From assembly GCA_029775965.1 (NCBI GenBank), contig JARVJU010000006.1, forward strand, positions 1 to 64,000: a stretch of 64,000 nt of DNA, read 5' to 3'. Position 1 is the stretch's first letter. Each line of letters starts with the position of its first letter. The DNA comes from Nitrososphaeria archaeon (GTDB taxonomy: Archaea; Thermoproteota; Nitrososphaeria; Conexivisphaerales; DTJL01). Positions 48,943 through 59,085 of this stretch are shown here, in pieces. The position numbers were made by a program, and so were the translations under genes. The notes below the pieces were generated by a model, which saw only the letters and a program-made list of their open reading frames with translations, made no database searches and was not told the DNA's origin.

Positions 48943-50076
48943 TCATGTATTATGAATTATTTCTTGCTTCTTTCCTATTGGGACCTTTGCGCTCCAGAGC
49001 AGAGCCATGAAAGCCCTTCTTGGTGACAGAGCTGCGATGAGTGCGAAGGAAGAGAGTAAGATATGCTGGAAGAGCCAGTGAAATATTAATGGTGCACCAA
49101 GTGAGGAATCAGGCTGTATGGCACCGAAGGAGCTTGGTAGGCCCAGAAATCCAAATAATTCATTCAAAAATCCACCCAGACCTATAGCTGTGAGGCTTGG
49201 GGGAACCCAGAACCCCCATGTTACTCCTGCTACAAGCAGAGAAACTCTGAGAGTTCTTATTGCTAATGTATTAGCCTTAATCCTTGCGTATACACCATAT
49301 GGAAAGAAGGCTGATATAATCGCGAAGAGTGAAAGAAGCTGATGTTCAAAGAGCCAATGATACCATATTGCCGGGGAGGCTGAAATAGGAGATATCTCTC
49401 CCCATTCTACAAACATTGCAAGAGACCATGTTATACCTGCTATAAGCAATGAAATTCTTAATAATGTACTTGCTATCAACCTACCTTTTGATGCATTGAT
49501 ATAGCATACTCCCTCACTTGTTTTTAATTCTCTTTCAAGCACCAAAAGACTCAGAAATACAATTGCAAGTTGAAATACCCCCAGATACCAGTCGTTGAGA
49601 AGTACATCCCACGTAGATACCCCGCTAACAGCAGCCACTACAGCTACTCCTGCGGTGCTTAAACATGTGGTACAACAGCATGCCCCCAGCGTAGCAAGGC
49701 CAGTAACCATAGGAACTGCCCCAACAGCAGAAACAGGCGCTGTTGATTTGCTTCTTGAATTCAGGGCTAAAACAACAGCTACCGCAGAGCCGAATCCGAC
49801 TCCAGTTGATATAAGAACCATAAGTATTGTTGGAAGCAATGGAAAGACGAGTACAAGCTTTGAAAAGTCTAGCCAGAGCATTGGGTAGTCCCATGGTGGA
49901 TAACCCGAAGAGACGATATAGAACTTTGTAGTCTCTGCTGGCACAAATGCAAGCATACCTCCTATAGCCATTGAAACTACAGCGAAGATTAGTGATATGC
50001 TTACCCAGAATAATTTACCCAGCTTTGTTGTTAATAATGACCTGGTGCTACGAAGGAAGATCAGCTCTGACTGCAT
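48943..50076 (-). CDS. Polytopic membrane protein with internal duplication and a CCCTTC motif
   Basis: LRISLLIAGITW...HWLFEHQLLSLFAIISA repeated as LRVSLLVAGVTW...HWLFQHILLSSFALIAA; LGACCCTTCLSTAG. Confidence 0.7.
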   Translation of the reverse strand: MQSELIFLRSTRSLLTTKLGKLFWVSISLIFAVVSMAIGGMLAFVPAETTKFYIVSSGYPPWDYPMLWLDFSKLVLVFPLLPTILMVLISTGVGFGSAVAVVLALNSRSKSTAPVSAVGAVPMVTGLATLGACCCTTCLSTAGVAVVAAVSGVSTWDVLLNDWYLGVFQLAIVFLSLLVLERELKTSEGVCYINASKGRLIASTLLRISLLIAGITWSLAMFVEWGEISPISASPAIWYHWLFEHQLLSLFAIISAFFPYGVYARIKANTLAIRTLRVSLLVAGVTWGFWVPPSLTAIGLGGFLNELFGFLGLPSSFGAIQPDSSLGAPLIFHWLFQHILLSSFALIAALSPRRAFMALLWSAKVPIGKKQEIIHNT

Positions 50077-50087
50077 TTACTCGGCAC

Positions 50088-50726
50088 CTAAGAGCTTGTC
50101 ACTACTATATATCCATTCATATATCCCAGCAGACCCATTCCTGGGCCGCATGGTACTTCACAAAGGTACATGTACGTGCCAAGAGTTGTGAACGTATAGT
50201 TGAATACTATCATAGTATCTGGGGGGATGGGTACGTTGACGTTAAGCTGGGGTATATCGAATGAGTGTGCAACAGGCAGATTCTGTATCTGGTTTCCTTG
50301 GCTATATACCACCGGTGTTTGACCACTATCTGTGTCATTGTATATTGAAAATTGAAGAGCTGCAGTTCCAGAGAAGTTTTCATTCACAGCTGTATCTACG
50401 TTCACTATAACGAATTTAATTGGTTTGTTAGCTGGTACAACTATTGTATTGTAATTTGGCCCAGGACCACTGCTAGCTGCTGATGGCACAGTACCGTTGA
50501 AGTTGCTTACTGGTACAAATGCATCATACCCACTTCCTCCCCAGTCAGGGACTACTGCAAGCTCTACTGTAGTGGGTTGAGTTGAAGAGGAAACATTCTG
50601 TTTGGGAGATGAGCTGGATAATACTTGAGTGTAGGCTCCTAGCACCAAGCCAAAAGCTATTATGAATGCAAGCGTTGCTATCTTCCAGACCTTCGCATTT
50701 CCTTTTTTCTGATTATCATTACTCAT
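50088..50726 (-). CDS. Membrane-anchored cupredoxin
   Basis: N-terminal TM; AHSFDIPQLNVNVPIPPDTMIVFNYTFTTLGTYMYLCEVPCGPGMGLLGYMNGYIVV. Confidence 0.78.
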   Translation of the reverse strand: MSNDNQKKGNAKVWKIATLAFIIAFGLVLGAYTQVLSSSSPKQNVSSSTQPTTVELAVVPDWGGSGYDAFVPVSNFNGTVPSAASSGPGPNYNTIVVPANKPIKFVIVNVDTAVNENFSGTAALQFSIYNDTDSGQTPVVYSQGNQIQNLPVAHSFDIPQLNVNVPIPPDTMIVFNYTFTTLGTYMYLCEVPCGPGMGLLGYMNGYIVVTSS

Positions 50727-50902
50727 AACCTAGACTTTATCGTCTGGAGTATATCTTATTGTGTGTGCAGATACATTATAAAGTTAACATTAGCATGCAA
50801 ATGCGAACAGAGCTTCTTTCGCTACAGTTTTATCAGGCTTAAGCGGCCCTGATTTGGGTATGGATAAAACAGAAGACATTTTACTATTCTACATATGTAA
50901 AT

Positions 50903-52027
50903 TTGCCAAGGAGTAGACAGCAAATGGATTTTCACAGGACACCTGTTCTTATCTTCTGGGAGACTACAAGGGCATGCCCTCTAGCCTGCATACACTGCAG
51001 AGCATCAGCACTCTCTGACCCTTTACCAGGAGAGATGAATACACATGAAGCTATGCGATTCATAGATTCTATTCTTGAGTTCGAAGAGCCAAGGCCTACG
51101 TTGATATTTACAGGCGGGGATCCCTTGAAGAGAAAGGATTTATTCCTGCTGCTCGAATATGCAAAGAAAAGGGGTATCAGGACCGGCCTTTCGCCAGCAG
51201 TAAGCGAACTTCTTACCAGCAATGTATTTGAGAAGGTAAAGGAGTTGAATATATCATCTGTTTCCATCAGTCTTGATGCACCTGTTGCGAATTTACATGA
51301 TGAGATAAGAAGAAGACAGGGAACGTTCGTCAGAACTATAGAGGCTATAAGACTGGCTCTTTCTCTTGGGATAAATATCCAAGTGAATACTGTTGTAATG
51401 AGACATAATTTTTCTCTTTTACCTGAGATCTTTCACCTTATCAAAGAGATTGGAGTGAAGACATGGGAAGTATTCTTCCTTGTGAGAGTTGGCAGGGGAA
51501 TAGATGTGGAAGATATTACACCTGAAGAATACGAATCTGCCTGTAACTTCTTATATGATGCGTCCATGTATGATGTTGTAATAAGAACTGTAGAAGCGCC
51601 TTTCATAAGGAGAGTAGCTAGGGCAAGAGCTGAAAAAGGTGAATACTGGACAGGAAGAGATTATGTTCAGATGCGGGAAAAGCTTCTGAAATATGAGGGT
51701 ACACCTACCAGCAATTCCACTATAGCTACAAGAGGGACGCTAGATGGTGATGGTATAATCTTCGTTGGGTATGATGGCTCTGTATACCCTGGAGGACTTC
51801 TGCCTTATATGCTGGGCAGTGTAAAGGAGCAGAAGATAGCAGGAATATACAGGGAATCAGAAACCTTGAGAAGAATCAGGGAAAGAGAGTTAAAAGGATA
51901 CTGCGGGATTTGCGAATACAAGTCTATATGTGGAGGTAGCAGAGCTAGGGCATATTCGTTTACAGCAGACCCTCTAGAATCGGACCCCGCATGCATCCAA
52001 GTCTCCGCTATTGCAAGACAGAACTGA
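50903..52027 (+). CDS. Radical SAM/SPASM protein (AhbC/AhbD/NirJ-like)
   Basis: WETTRACPLACIHCRASA and SPASM-type YCGICEYKSICGGSRARAYSFTADPLESDPAC. Confidence 0.88.
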   Translation: MPRSRQQMDFHRTPVLIFWETTRACPLACIHCRASALSDPLPGEMNTHEAMRFIDSILEFEEPRPTLIFTGGDPLKRKDLFLLLEYAKKRGIRTGLSPAVSELLTSNVFEKVKELNISSVSISLDAPVANLHDEIRRRQGTFVRTIEAIRLALSLGINIQVNTVVMRHNFSLLPEIFHLIKEIGVKTWEVFFLVRVGRGIDVEDITPEEYESACNFLYDASMYDVVIRTVEAPFIRRVARARAEKGEYWTGRDYVQMREKLLKYEGTPTSNSTIATRGTLDGDGIIFVGYDGSVYPGGLLPYMLGSVKEQKIAGIYRESETLRRIRERELKGYCGICEYKSICGGSRARAYSFTADPLESDPACIQVSAIARQN

Positions 52028-52304
52028 CATCATCCCATATTTGAAGTGTTATGAGATTCCTGATTTGACATCATGGCTTGTCTTTTGACAACTAGAGGCT
52101 GAATCAAGGGCCCAGATTCTGGAGTGCTCCTTCCTCTTAGCTACGTATGGATCTTCCTTGCATATAGACATTTTTCATCGCATTCATCCAATAATTGAAT
52201 ATGTTGGCTTTCTGAGGGTTCGTTCGAAAAACGATGTTCGCCTTCTCTTTGAATATTGGAGTAATGGGAGTGGCTAAATATTCGAAATAAGCGAGCAGCA
52301 AAGG

Positions 52305-53438
52305 TTGAACGCGTTCATAATAGGGCTAGGCGTATTCCTAACAATTCCATACGCAGCATGGTTCTTAATACTGATTAGGTACCTAGATAGTAACTATACC
52401 TCACCAACTCTTAAACAATATGCTCCAGCAGATGATGAAGTGTCTGTTATAATAGCTACAAGGAATGATGATGTCAGCTCATGTGTAAACAGCCTGCTGA
52501 GAAGCAGAGGTGTAAAAGAGATAATAATAGTTGATGACCATTCAGACGATCGAACTCTGAAACATCTGAAGGAAATAAGCTCAATTGATAATAGAATTAA
52601 ATTGCTTTATCTTAATTCGGAAGATTCAGGCAAGGCGTCAGCCTGCCAGCTGGGGGCTGATAAGAGTACCTGTAGCATTTTGCTCTTTATAGATGCTGAT
52701 ACTGTAGTAAATGACAATGCAATAGAAAGAGCTATCTCACTTCTTAAAGCTAATGAACTTGATGCCATATCACTAGTAGGATATCTGAGGTGCAAAGATT
52801 TTGATAAGGTAATTACCCCTTTCAGCTTTGCTCTGCTGAATGCACTTGTTCCTATTAAAGACGTTGCGAACACCAAAAAGAAGACAGGTTATTTCTTCGG
52901 CAGTTTTATCCTGATCAGAAGGGATTCGTATGTTAAGATAGGTGGTCATAGAGCTGTTAGGGGCTATATTCTTGAGGATAAGGCGTTAGGAGAGCTTGCA
53001 AAAGCTAGCAAGCTAAAAATAGCAATTGCACGGGGAGAAAATCTTGTATCAGCAGAGTGGGCACCAGGACTATCTGCAAACATTGAAGCTCTTAAAAGGG
53101 TGCTTGTGCCTTCTATGCATGGAAAAAAAGGATGGGCCCTTGCATCTTCTGTAGCTATAAGCCTGCTCTTTCTGCTCCCTCTTCTTACAGTCGCTCTAGG
53201 TTTACTGAATGCTTACTTTGCGTTCATAGGGTTCGGCTCTCTCTTTTTCGAGTTCATTTTCAATGCTTACGGCTCTAAAAATATAGGTGTAAGTGTACTT
53301 TACTCAACACTGTTCTTACTAGCAGAGGTGATTCTCATTATAGCATTCTGGAGGAGCCTATGGATTTCGTACAGAGGAGGTATTGTCAGATGGAGGGGAA
53401 GGGAATACAATTACACAGCTAAGCAAAAAATTTTGTGA
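52305..53438 (+). CDS. Family 2 glycosyltransferase, membrane-anchored
   Basis: VSVIIATRNDDVSSCVNSLL...IIIVDDHSDD, LFIDADT, C-terminal TMs. Confidence 0.85.
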   Translation: MNAFIIGLGVFLTIPYAAWFLILIRYLDSNYTSPTLKQYAPADDEVSVIIATRNDDVSSCVNSLLRSRGVKEIIIVDDHSDDRTLKHLKEISSIDNRIKLLYLNSEDSGKASACQLGADKSTCSILLFIDADTVVNDNAIERAISLLKANELDAISLVGYLRCKDFDKVITPFSFALLNALVPIKDVANTKKKTGYFFGSFILIRRDSYVKIGGHRAVRGYILEDKALGELAKASKLKIAIARGENLVSAEWAPGLSANIEALKRVLVPSMHGKKGWALASSVAISLLFLLPLLTVALGLLNAYFAFIGFGSLFFEFIFNAYGSKNIGVSVLYSTLFLLAEVILIIAFWRSLWISYRGGIVRWRGREYNYTAKQKIL

Positions 53439-55437
53439 TCTGCTCATAAGGGATAGGAGTCTCATGTATTTCTTGATTGATCACATTTTCTATCGCCTTA
53501 ACCAGCGCTGGAGGGACTCCTATTGTAGGGCTCTCTCCCACTCCTTTAGCTTTATGCTCTAGTGCCGATGGAATCTCTGCCAATTTAACCATAACATGAG
53601 GTGCTTCAACAGCAGTAGGAAGTCCTGCGTCAGCTATAGAACCAACTAAAGGCTGACCGTCTTCATTGTATCTGGCAACCTCGTACAGAACCTGCCCTAC
53701 AGCCTGGATAGAGCCGCCTATCACCTGACTTTCTATCATAGCTGGATTTAGCGCTCTGCCAACATCGTAGTATGCCACTATTCTCTTAATCCTGATACCT
53801 TTTACAGTATCCCTTTCGACCTCGACAAGGTTGGCTCCTAAGCTTGTAGATTGGTCGCTCGGTGTGTAGAATACCTTTGCCTCATAATCCCCCTTTAACA
53901 ACTCATCAACAGAATAACTTCCATGCTTCGCTTTAACCTGATCCTTTATACGTTTAATCGCTTCTAGCAGAGCCATCCCACCCATTATTGCACTTCTGCT
54001 TCCCCAAGAGCCTACCCCTTCATCAAGCTCCTTTGTATCGCCTTTATGATATGCTATCTTACCTTCAGGCACATGCAGACTCTCTTGCACCAGCTTCTTT
54101 ACGAATCCCTCATGACCCTGCCCATGTGAACTCCCGCCCAGCCATACGTTAACAATTCCCTCTGAAACTTTTATCCTTGCTGATTCTCCTGGCTGGGCGG
54201 ATGAGACAAGCACAAAAGAAGAAAATCCGATGTTATTTGACCCTTTAACGTAACCTAGCTCCCTAGCTGCCTTTTGAAGAAATGGCTTTAGAGGATCAAC
54301 TTTGAGTCCTAAAGGAGATACAAACTGCTCTGATGCTGCATTTTCTAATCTTACTTCTACTGGGTCAATACCTGTTTCTTTAGCAACTGCATCCATCATC
54401 CTCTCAACAAAGAACGCTGCCTCAGGCCTTCCAGCACCTCTGTACGGACCTAGTGGTACCTTGTTTGTAAAGACCCCTCTTGCCTTAACATAAACATTCT
54501 TTATTGCATATGGTCCAGTTATCTGGTATCCTATGAACCTAGGAGCAAAAGATGCTATACCAACAGGATAAGCTCCTCCATCTACAAGAATATCCGATTT
54601 GATGCCAAGCACCTTTCCTTTAGCATCTGCATATACCTTCATTCTTGCCCTTGCCCCTCTTCCCTGATTGGTAGCCACAAGATGCTCCGACCTGCTTTCA
54701 ATCCATTTAACGGGCCTTCTCAGCTTCATTGAAGCATAGGCTGCTATAACATACTCCGGGTAGAGCGCACTTTTTGTACCAAAGGCTCCTCCTGTATCAG
54801 TCTGGATAACTCTTATACTATTTTTATCTATCCCGAGAGCTGTTGCCATTCCTCCTCTTATACTGTGTACCGACTGAGTGGATATCCAGACTGTCAGAGT
54901 CGACCCATCGTAATCAGTGACTACCCCTCTCGGTTCAATAGGGTTAGGGATTATCCTTTCATTTTTGAGTGTCTTCTCTATAACTATGCTTGCATCTTTT
55001 ATTTCAAAGTCCTTCCCCATCTCTACCTTACCAAACTCGTTAGAAGATGTGCCTGGATGTATGGGCTCAGAAATAAGCGCCTGCTCGGGGTCGACTACAG
55101 GCTTTAACGGTTCATATTCTACTTCTACAGAGTCTGCAGCATCCTCAGCCTCATACCTATCCTTGCCAAGAACTGCAGCTACAGGCTGCCCAACAAAATT
55201 CACACTCTGAGTTGCCAGGACAGGAAAGTTAATAGATTGTTCAGCCCCACCTCCTTCCCCGACTGATGGAAGAACAGCTTTAAGCTCATGACCTGTAATC
55301 TCACCCTTTACCCTTAGTATCCTGGCTCTTGCATAGTTGCTTCTTACTACTTTAAGATAGAGCATGCCGGGCAGATAGAAATCATCTACAAACTTACCTT
55401 TGCCAAGTATATAGCTCTGCATACCTTCTAATGCCAA
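53419..55437 (-). CDS. Xanthine dehydrogenase/CoxL-family molybdopterin large subunit
   Basis: GTGAFGTKS-like TGGAFGTKSALYPEYVIAAYAS, VPLGPYRGAGRPEAAFFVERMMD, VGSWGSRSAIMGG, AKGVGESPTIGVPPA. Confidence 0.9.
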   Translation of the reverse strand: MALEGMQSYILGKGKFVDDFYLPGMLYLKVVRSNYARARILRVKGEITGHELKAVLPSVGEGGGAEQSINFPVLATQSVNFVGQPVAAVLGKDRYEAEDAADSVEVEYEPLKPVVDPEQALISEPIHPGTSSNEFGKVEMGKDFEIKDASIVIEKTLKNERIIPNPIEPRGVVTDYDGSTLTVWISTQSVHSIRGGMATALGIDKNSIRVIQTDTGGAFGTKSALYPEYVIAAYASMKLRRPVKWIESRSEHLVATNQGRGARARMKVYADAKGKVLGIKSDILVDGGAYPVGIASFAPRFIGYQITGPYAIKNVYVKARGVFTNKVPLGPYRGAGRPEAAFFVERMMDAVAKETGIDPVEVRLENAASEQFVSPLGLKVDPLKPFLQKAARELGYVKGSNNIGFSSFVLVSSAQPGESARIKVSEGIVNVWLGGSSHGQGHEGFVKKLVQESLHVPEGKIAYHKGDTKELDEGVGSWGSRSAIMGGMALLEAIKRIKDQVKAKHGSYSVDELLKGDYEAKVFYTPSDQSTSLGANLVEVERDTVKGIRIKRIVAYYDVGRALNPAMIESQVIGGSIQAVGQVLYEVARYNEDGQPLVGSIADAGLPTAVEAPHVMVKLAEIPSALEHKAKGVGESPTIGVPPALVKAIENVINQEIHETPIPYEQITKFFA

Positions 55438-55748
55438 ACGAGACTACCAAGACAACAATGCAAAATAAGATAGATTATAAGCAGTACTCCAAAAATGCGA
55501 TGTTGATGGCATATATCTACCAACTAACTATTAGCTTAGCGAACTGTCTTGCACCAAGAGCATCTTGTTCAATAATAGAGCATGCTAAGTTCCATTTCTA
55601 CGAATATTTTCTATCTCCACAAGCTGAAAGGATCATTCTGGCGTGACGTCCTCCACCGGATGAATAAGGTGGTCTTCTGCCCCATTTCCATTATAAAATT
55701 GGAGTCAGAGTTGTTGCCCTTTCGCATCCTTTAGCCAAGTAAGAAAAA

Positions 55749-56696
55749 ATGCTACCTGCAACGGTTAAAAGACTGACTCTGCTCCATGCGAGTATCTTGA
55801 ATATCAAATTTGGTGTACACACTGCAGTAGATATGAACCCTGAAAACATGAGGAGAGATATAGAAATGATCGGCTCGCTCGGTTTTGACGGCATATATGT
55901 TTCAGACAGCATAGGCTCTTCATATGATCCACTCGTGTTGCTTTCAGCGTTATCACAAATAACCAATAACCTTCGACTTGGAACCTGTGTATACCTTCTT
56001 CCACTCAGGCACCCGATAATAACTGCTAGGCAAGTGTCTACCTTGCAGAAATTAAGCGATGAAAGGATTATCTTTGGTGTCGGTGTGGGATGGAGAAAGA
56101 ACGAATTCGATTCTCTGGGAATAGATTTCGGTAGAAGAGGTACAATAGCTGACGAATCTATTCAGATATTAAGGCAAGCATGGCAGAAAGGGAGTGTAAA
56201 TTTTGATGGCAAATTTTACAAAATACACATCGAAGAAGTTGGGTCAAAACTTGGTGCATTGCCCTCAGTCTGGGTTGGAGGAAACAGTAAAGCTGCAATA
56301 AAGAGGGCCTGTCTTTTTGGAGACGGATGGATACCTACTGATATGACGCCCGAAGAATATGAATTGAACCTGCCTTTGATTAAAGATTATCTTGCTCGAT
56401 TCAATCGCGAACGCAGCGAATTCAGGCTTGCGTCGCATCTTATGCTTATACTTTCCGAAGAAAGGGAAAGGGCAGAAAATGTGGCTAGAGCAATGGCAGC
56501 CAATTTTTCATCTACCTTGGAGGAGATAAAACAGTGGGCCCTTGTGGGTAATACTGAAGATATAGTAGAAAGACTTGCATTGTATTCAAAAATTGGCGTA
56601 AGTTACCATATTCTATCCACTTGGGCTTACCCAGCTAAGGATGAAATTTTCAATATGCTGAAACTCTTCTCGAGAGAAGTCATTCCTTCTTTTTAG
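55749..56696 (+). CDS. LLM-class F420/flavin-dependent oxidoreductase
   Basis: RLGTCVYLLPLRHPIITARQVSTLQKLSDERIIFGVGVGWRKNEFDSLGIDF. Confidence 0.9.
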   Translation: MLPATVKRLTLLHASILNIKFGVHTAVDMNPENMRRDIEMIGSLGFDGIYVSDSIGSSYDPLVLLSALSQITNNLRLGTCVYLLPLRHPIITARQVSTLQKLSDERIIFGVGVGWRKNEFDSLGIDFGRRGTIADESIQILRQAWQKGSVNFDGKFYKIHIEEVGSKLGALPSVWVGGNSKAAIKRACLFGDGWIPTDMTPEEYELNLPLIKDYLARFNRERSEFRLASHLMLILSEERERAENVARAMAANFSSTLEEIKQWALVGNTEDIVERLALYSKIGVSYHILSTWAYPAKDEIFNMLKLFSREVIPSF

Positions 56697-56991
56697 TTTC
56701 ATTCTTCTCAATAGCATCTATCTTCCTTTGAACCAATTCTCTTTGTTTGTCTATGAAGTCCCTGTAGACTTTCAGAAGCTCCAACTGCTCTGGAGCTGTC
56801 CTCTTATCTATAGCCTTTAGTGTATCTGACATAACCTTCGTTGCCTCCTTTATCAAGTTGTCCAGCATACTGGCAACTTTTGGTGTTGTAGTACTGAGCT
56901 GCTTGTGCGCCATCTTAACAGTAGCATCCAGCAATTCTTTGATACTCTTTGCAGTTTCCTTTAGCTTGGCTTTTACCTCAGCAGAGCTCAT
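56680..56991 (-). CDS. Small helical protein of unknown function
   Basis: 103 aa charged helical ORF, convergent overlap with the LLM gene. Confidence 0.5.
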   Translation of the reverse strand: MSSAEVKAKLKETAKSIKELLDATVKMAHKQLSTTTPKVASMLDNLIKEATKVMSDTLKAIDKRTAPEQLELLKVYRDFIDKQRELVQRKIDAIEKNETKKKE

Positions 56992-57042
56992 ATCTTATAT
57001 TTTACCGCTGGAGCTTAATAGACGTTATGCATTTACCAAAAG

Positions 57043-57360
57043 ATGGTAGATATGCCTGCAAAGGGAAACAAAGTTATAGCTGAGCTGAGCATCACACCCA
57101 TAGGAGAAGGAACAAGCGTCAGCAGATATGTAAAGATAGCACTTGATGAACTTCGAAAAAATAAGAAGCTGAGGATAGAAGTAAATCCTATGGGTACTGT
57201 GATAGAAGCTGATACACTCAGGGAAATACTTGATGCAGTTATGACTGCGCATGAAAGCTTATTCAATTCAGGTTTAAAAAGAGTAGATTTCATACTCAAA
57301 GTGGATGATAGAAGGGATAAGCCTAGAAGCATGGACGAAAAAGTAAAGGCGGTGCTCTAA
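57043..57360 (+). CDS. MTH1187/YkoF-type thiamine-binding family protein
   Basis: AELSITPIGEGTSVSRYVKIALDEL...EVNPMGTVIEADTLREILDAVMTAHESLF. Confidence 0.88.
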   Translation: MVDMPAKGNKVIAELSITPIGEGTSVSRYVKIALDELRKNKKLRIEVNPMGTVIEADTLREILDAVMTAHESLFNSGLKRVDFILKVDDRRDKPRSMDEKVKAVL

Positions 57361-57418
57361 GAAACAGCCTGAGCAACAAACATATTATTATGTACTTTTT
57401 TATCTTTTTGAAAGAGCT

Positions 57419-58681
57419 ATGCGCCCCATCCTGCTAGCTTGCATAATTATCACTGTATTCATTCTGCATCAATCTATTGCTGCTTCTCAAGGAAGTGTTG
57501 TTATTGTGATAGAATTTACACAGTCAGTAGACCAAGGTTCACAGACACTGATTCAGCATGCTATACAGATGGCAAAATCATTGAACAGCAAGACGATTAT
57601 TATAGAGATGAATACTCCTGGTGGGTTATTGTATAACGCAGAAAATATAGTGACTGAAATACAAAATGCAGAGGCAGAAGGAATTAATGTATACACGTTT
57701 GTTCTTCCATCCGGCTGGGCAGCATCAGCTGGAAGCTATATCGCAATGGCAAGCAATGCAATATACATGGCTGACGGCTCTGCTATAGGATCAGCTACCC
57801 CGATAGTAGTTGGAGGCACATCTCTAGAACAGAATCATACAGAGAGCTTTATGATATCTTATATGATATCTCTGGCAGAAGCGCATGGGCGAAATGCTAC
57901 AGCTGCAGGATTGATGGTCTCCAAGGATGCTGCCTATACAGCTGATGATGCTGTAAAGTATGGTATAGCTGTTGCAAAGGTCGATAGCCTACAGCAACTT
58001 ATCTCTGTGCTTAACCTTGAAGGGGAGCAAACCGTTACAGTCTCTGCAAGCATATATGATAACTTTCTGTCTTTTTTGAGTGATGCAACTGTTGATGGAC
58101 TTCTGATGCTTTTAGGAGTAATAGCTATACTCTTGGACCTGTATCATGGGTCAATAGCTCTGACTGTTATAGGAATAATAGCAATCGTCCTTGGCTTGCT
58201 GGGCGCACAGCTGATCCAAGCTCCACCGGCTGCTCTTGCGATATTTGCTGTTGCAGGAGTGCTCATATTTTTGGAAGTAAAGACAGGGCATGGCTTATCA
58301 ATGCTTGCAGGGATAGTTTTGGCTCTATTCGGTATCTGGCTTTTAGCTGGCAATCAGACAGGCTATTCGCCATCTCCATTCGGATTTCTTCAATATTCCG
58401 TCTGGGGTATCACTGCAGGAGTAGCCTTCATAGGCTCTCTCTACCTGATACGATTAAGAAAGTCTGTGATGAAAGGACCAAAGGCAGTAGGCTCCCAGAC
58501 AGTTCTTGGTAAAACTGGGTACATGACGTCAGACCTATTTCCACCTGCATACGGTACAGCCAATATAGCCTCAGAAGACTGGACTGTAAAATCTGATATC
58601 AGCCTTAAAAAGGGGGACATGGTAAAGGCTATAGCAGTTGAAGGAGCTATTGTAACTGTCACAAAAGTTGAGGATGGATGA
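57419..58681 (+). CDS. NfeD-type membrane serine protease (ClpP class)
   Basis: MNTPGGLLYNAENIVTEI and VLPSGWAASAGSYIAMASNAIYMADGSAIGSATPI. Confidence 0.9.
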   Translation: MRPILLACIIITVFILHQSIAASQGSVVIVIEFTQSVDQGSQTLIQHAIQMAKSLNSKTIIIEMNTPGGLLYNAENIVTEIQNAEAEGINVYTFVLPSGWAASAGSYIAMASNAIYMADGSAIGSATPIVVGGTSLEQNHTESFMISYMISLAEAHGRNATAAGLMVSKDAAYTADDAVKYGIAVAKVDSLQQLISVLNLEGEQTVTVSASIYDNFLSFLSDATVDGLLMLLGVIAILLDLYHGSIALTVIGIIAIVLGLLGAQLIQAPPAALAIFAVAGVLIFLEVKTGHGLSMLAGIVLALFGIWLLAGNQTGYSPSPFGFLQYSVWGITAGVAFIGSLYLIRLRKSVMKGPKAVGSQTVLGKTGYMTSDLFPPAYGTANIASEDWTVKSDISLKKGDMVKAIAVEGAIVTVTKVEDG

Positions 58682-59085
58682 AGCTGGTCAGATTTTCTCC
58701 TCTTAGCATAATAGTTATCGCCTGTATAGTTTCTTTTGGTATTTTATGGATTGTACAAGGAGCATACAGAGTTGTTATACATGAAGCAGGAGGAGGGACA
58801 CTGTTTACTGTCGGGCTATTACTTATTATCATAGCTACTGGTCTAGCGTTAGGAATAAGTGCCACTAGTATCAAGAAGGTTGAGAAAAGGTACTATGACA
58901 TAAAAACTCTAGTTGGAAAGGAAGGGATAGTAAAGCAAAGTATCCCGCTTGGAGGTAGAGGTGTAGTCTATGCAGAAGGGGAGCTATGGACAGCGATGAG
59001 TGATACTGCTCTTCCTGCAGGTTCCAGAGTTAAAATAGTTAATATAGAGGGTGTTGTTCTAACTGTTAAAGGTAAGGAAGGGTAA
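58678..59085 (+). CDS. NfeD-like OB-fold membrane protein
   Basis: LVGKEGIVKQSIPLGGRGVVYAEGELWTAMSDTALPAGSRVKIVNIEGVVLTVK. Confidence 0.85.
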   Translation: MKLVRFSPLSIIVIACIVSFGILWIVQGAYRVVIHEAGGGTLFTVGLLLIIIATGLALGISATSIKKVEKRYYDIKTLVGKEGIVKQSIPLGGRGVVYAEGELWTAMSDTALPAGSRVKIVNIEGVVLTVKGKEG

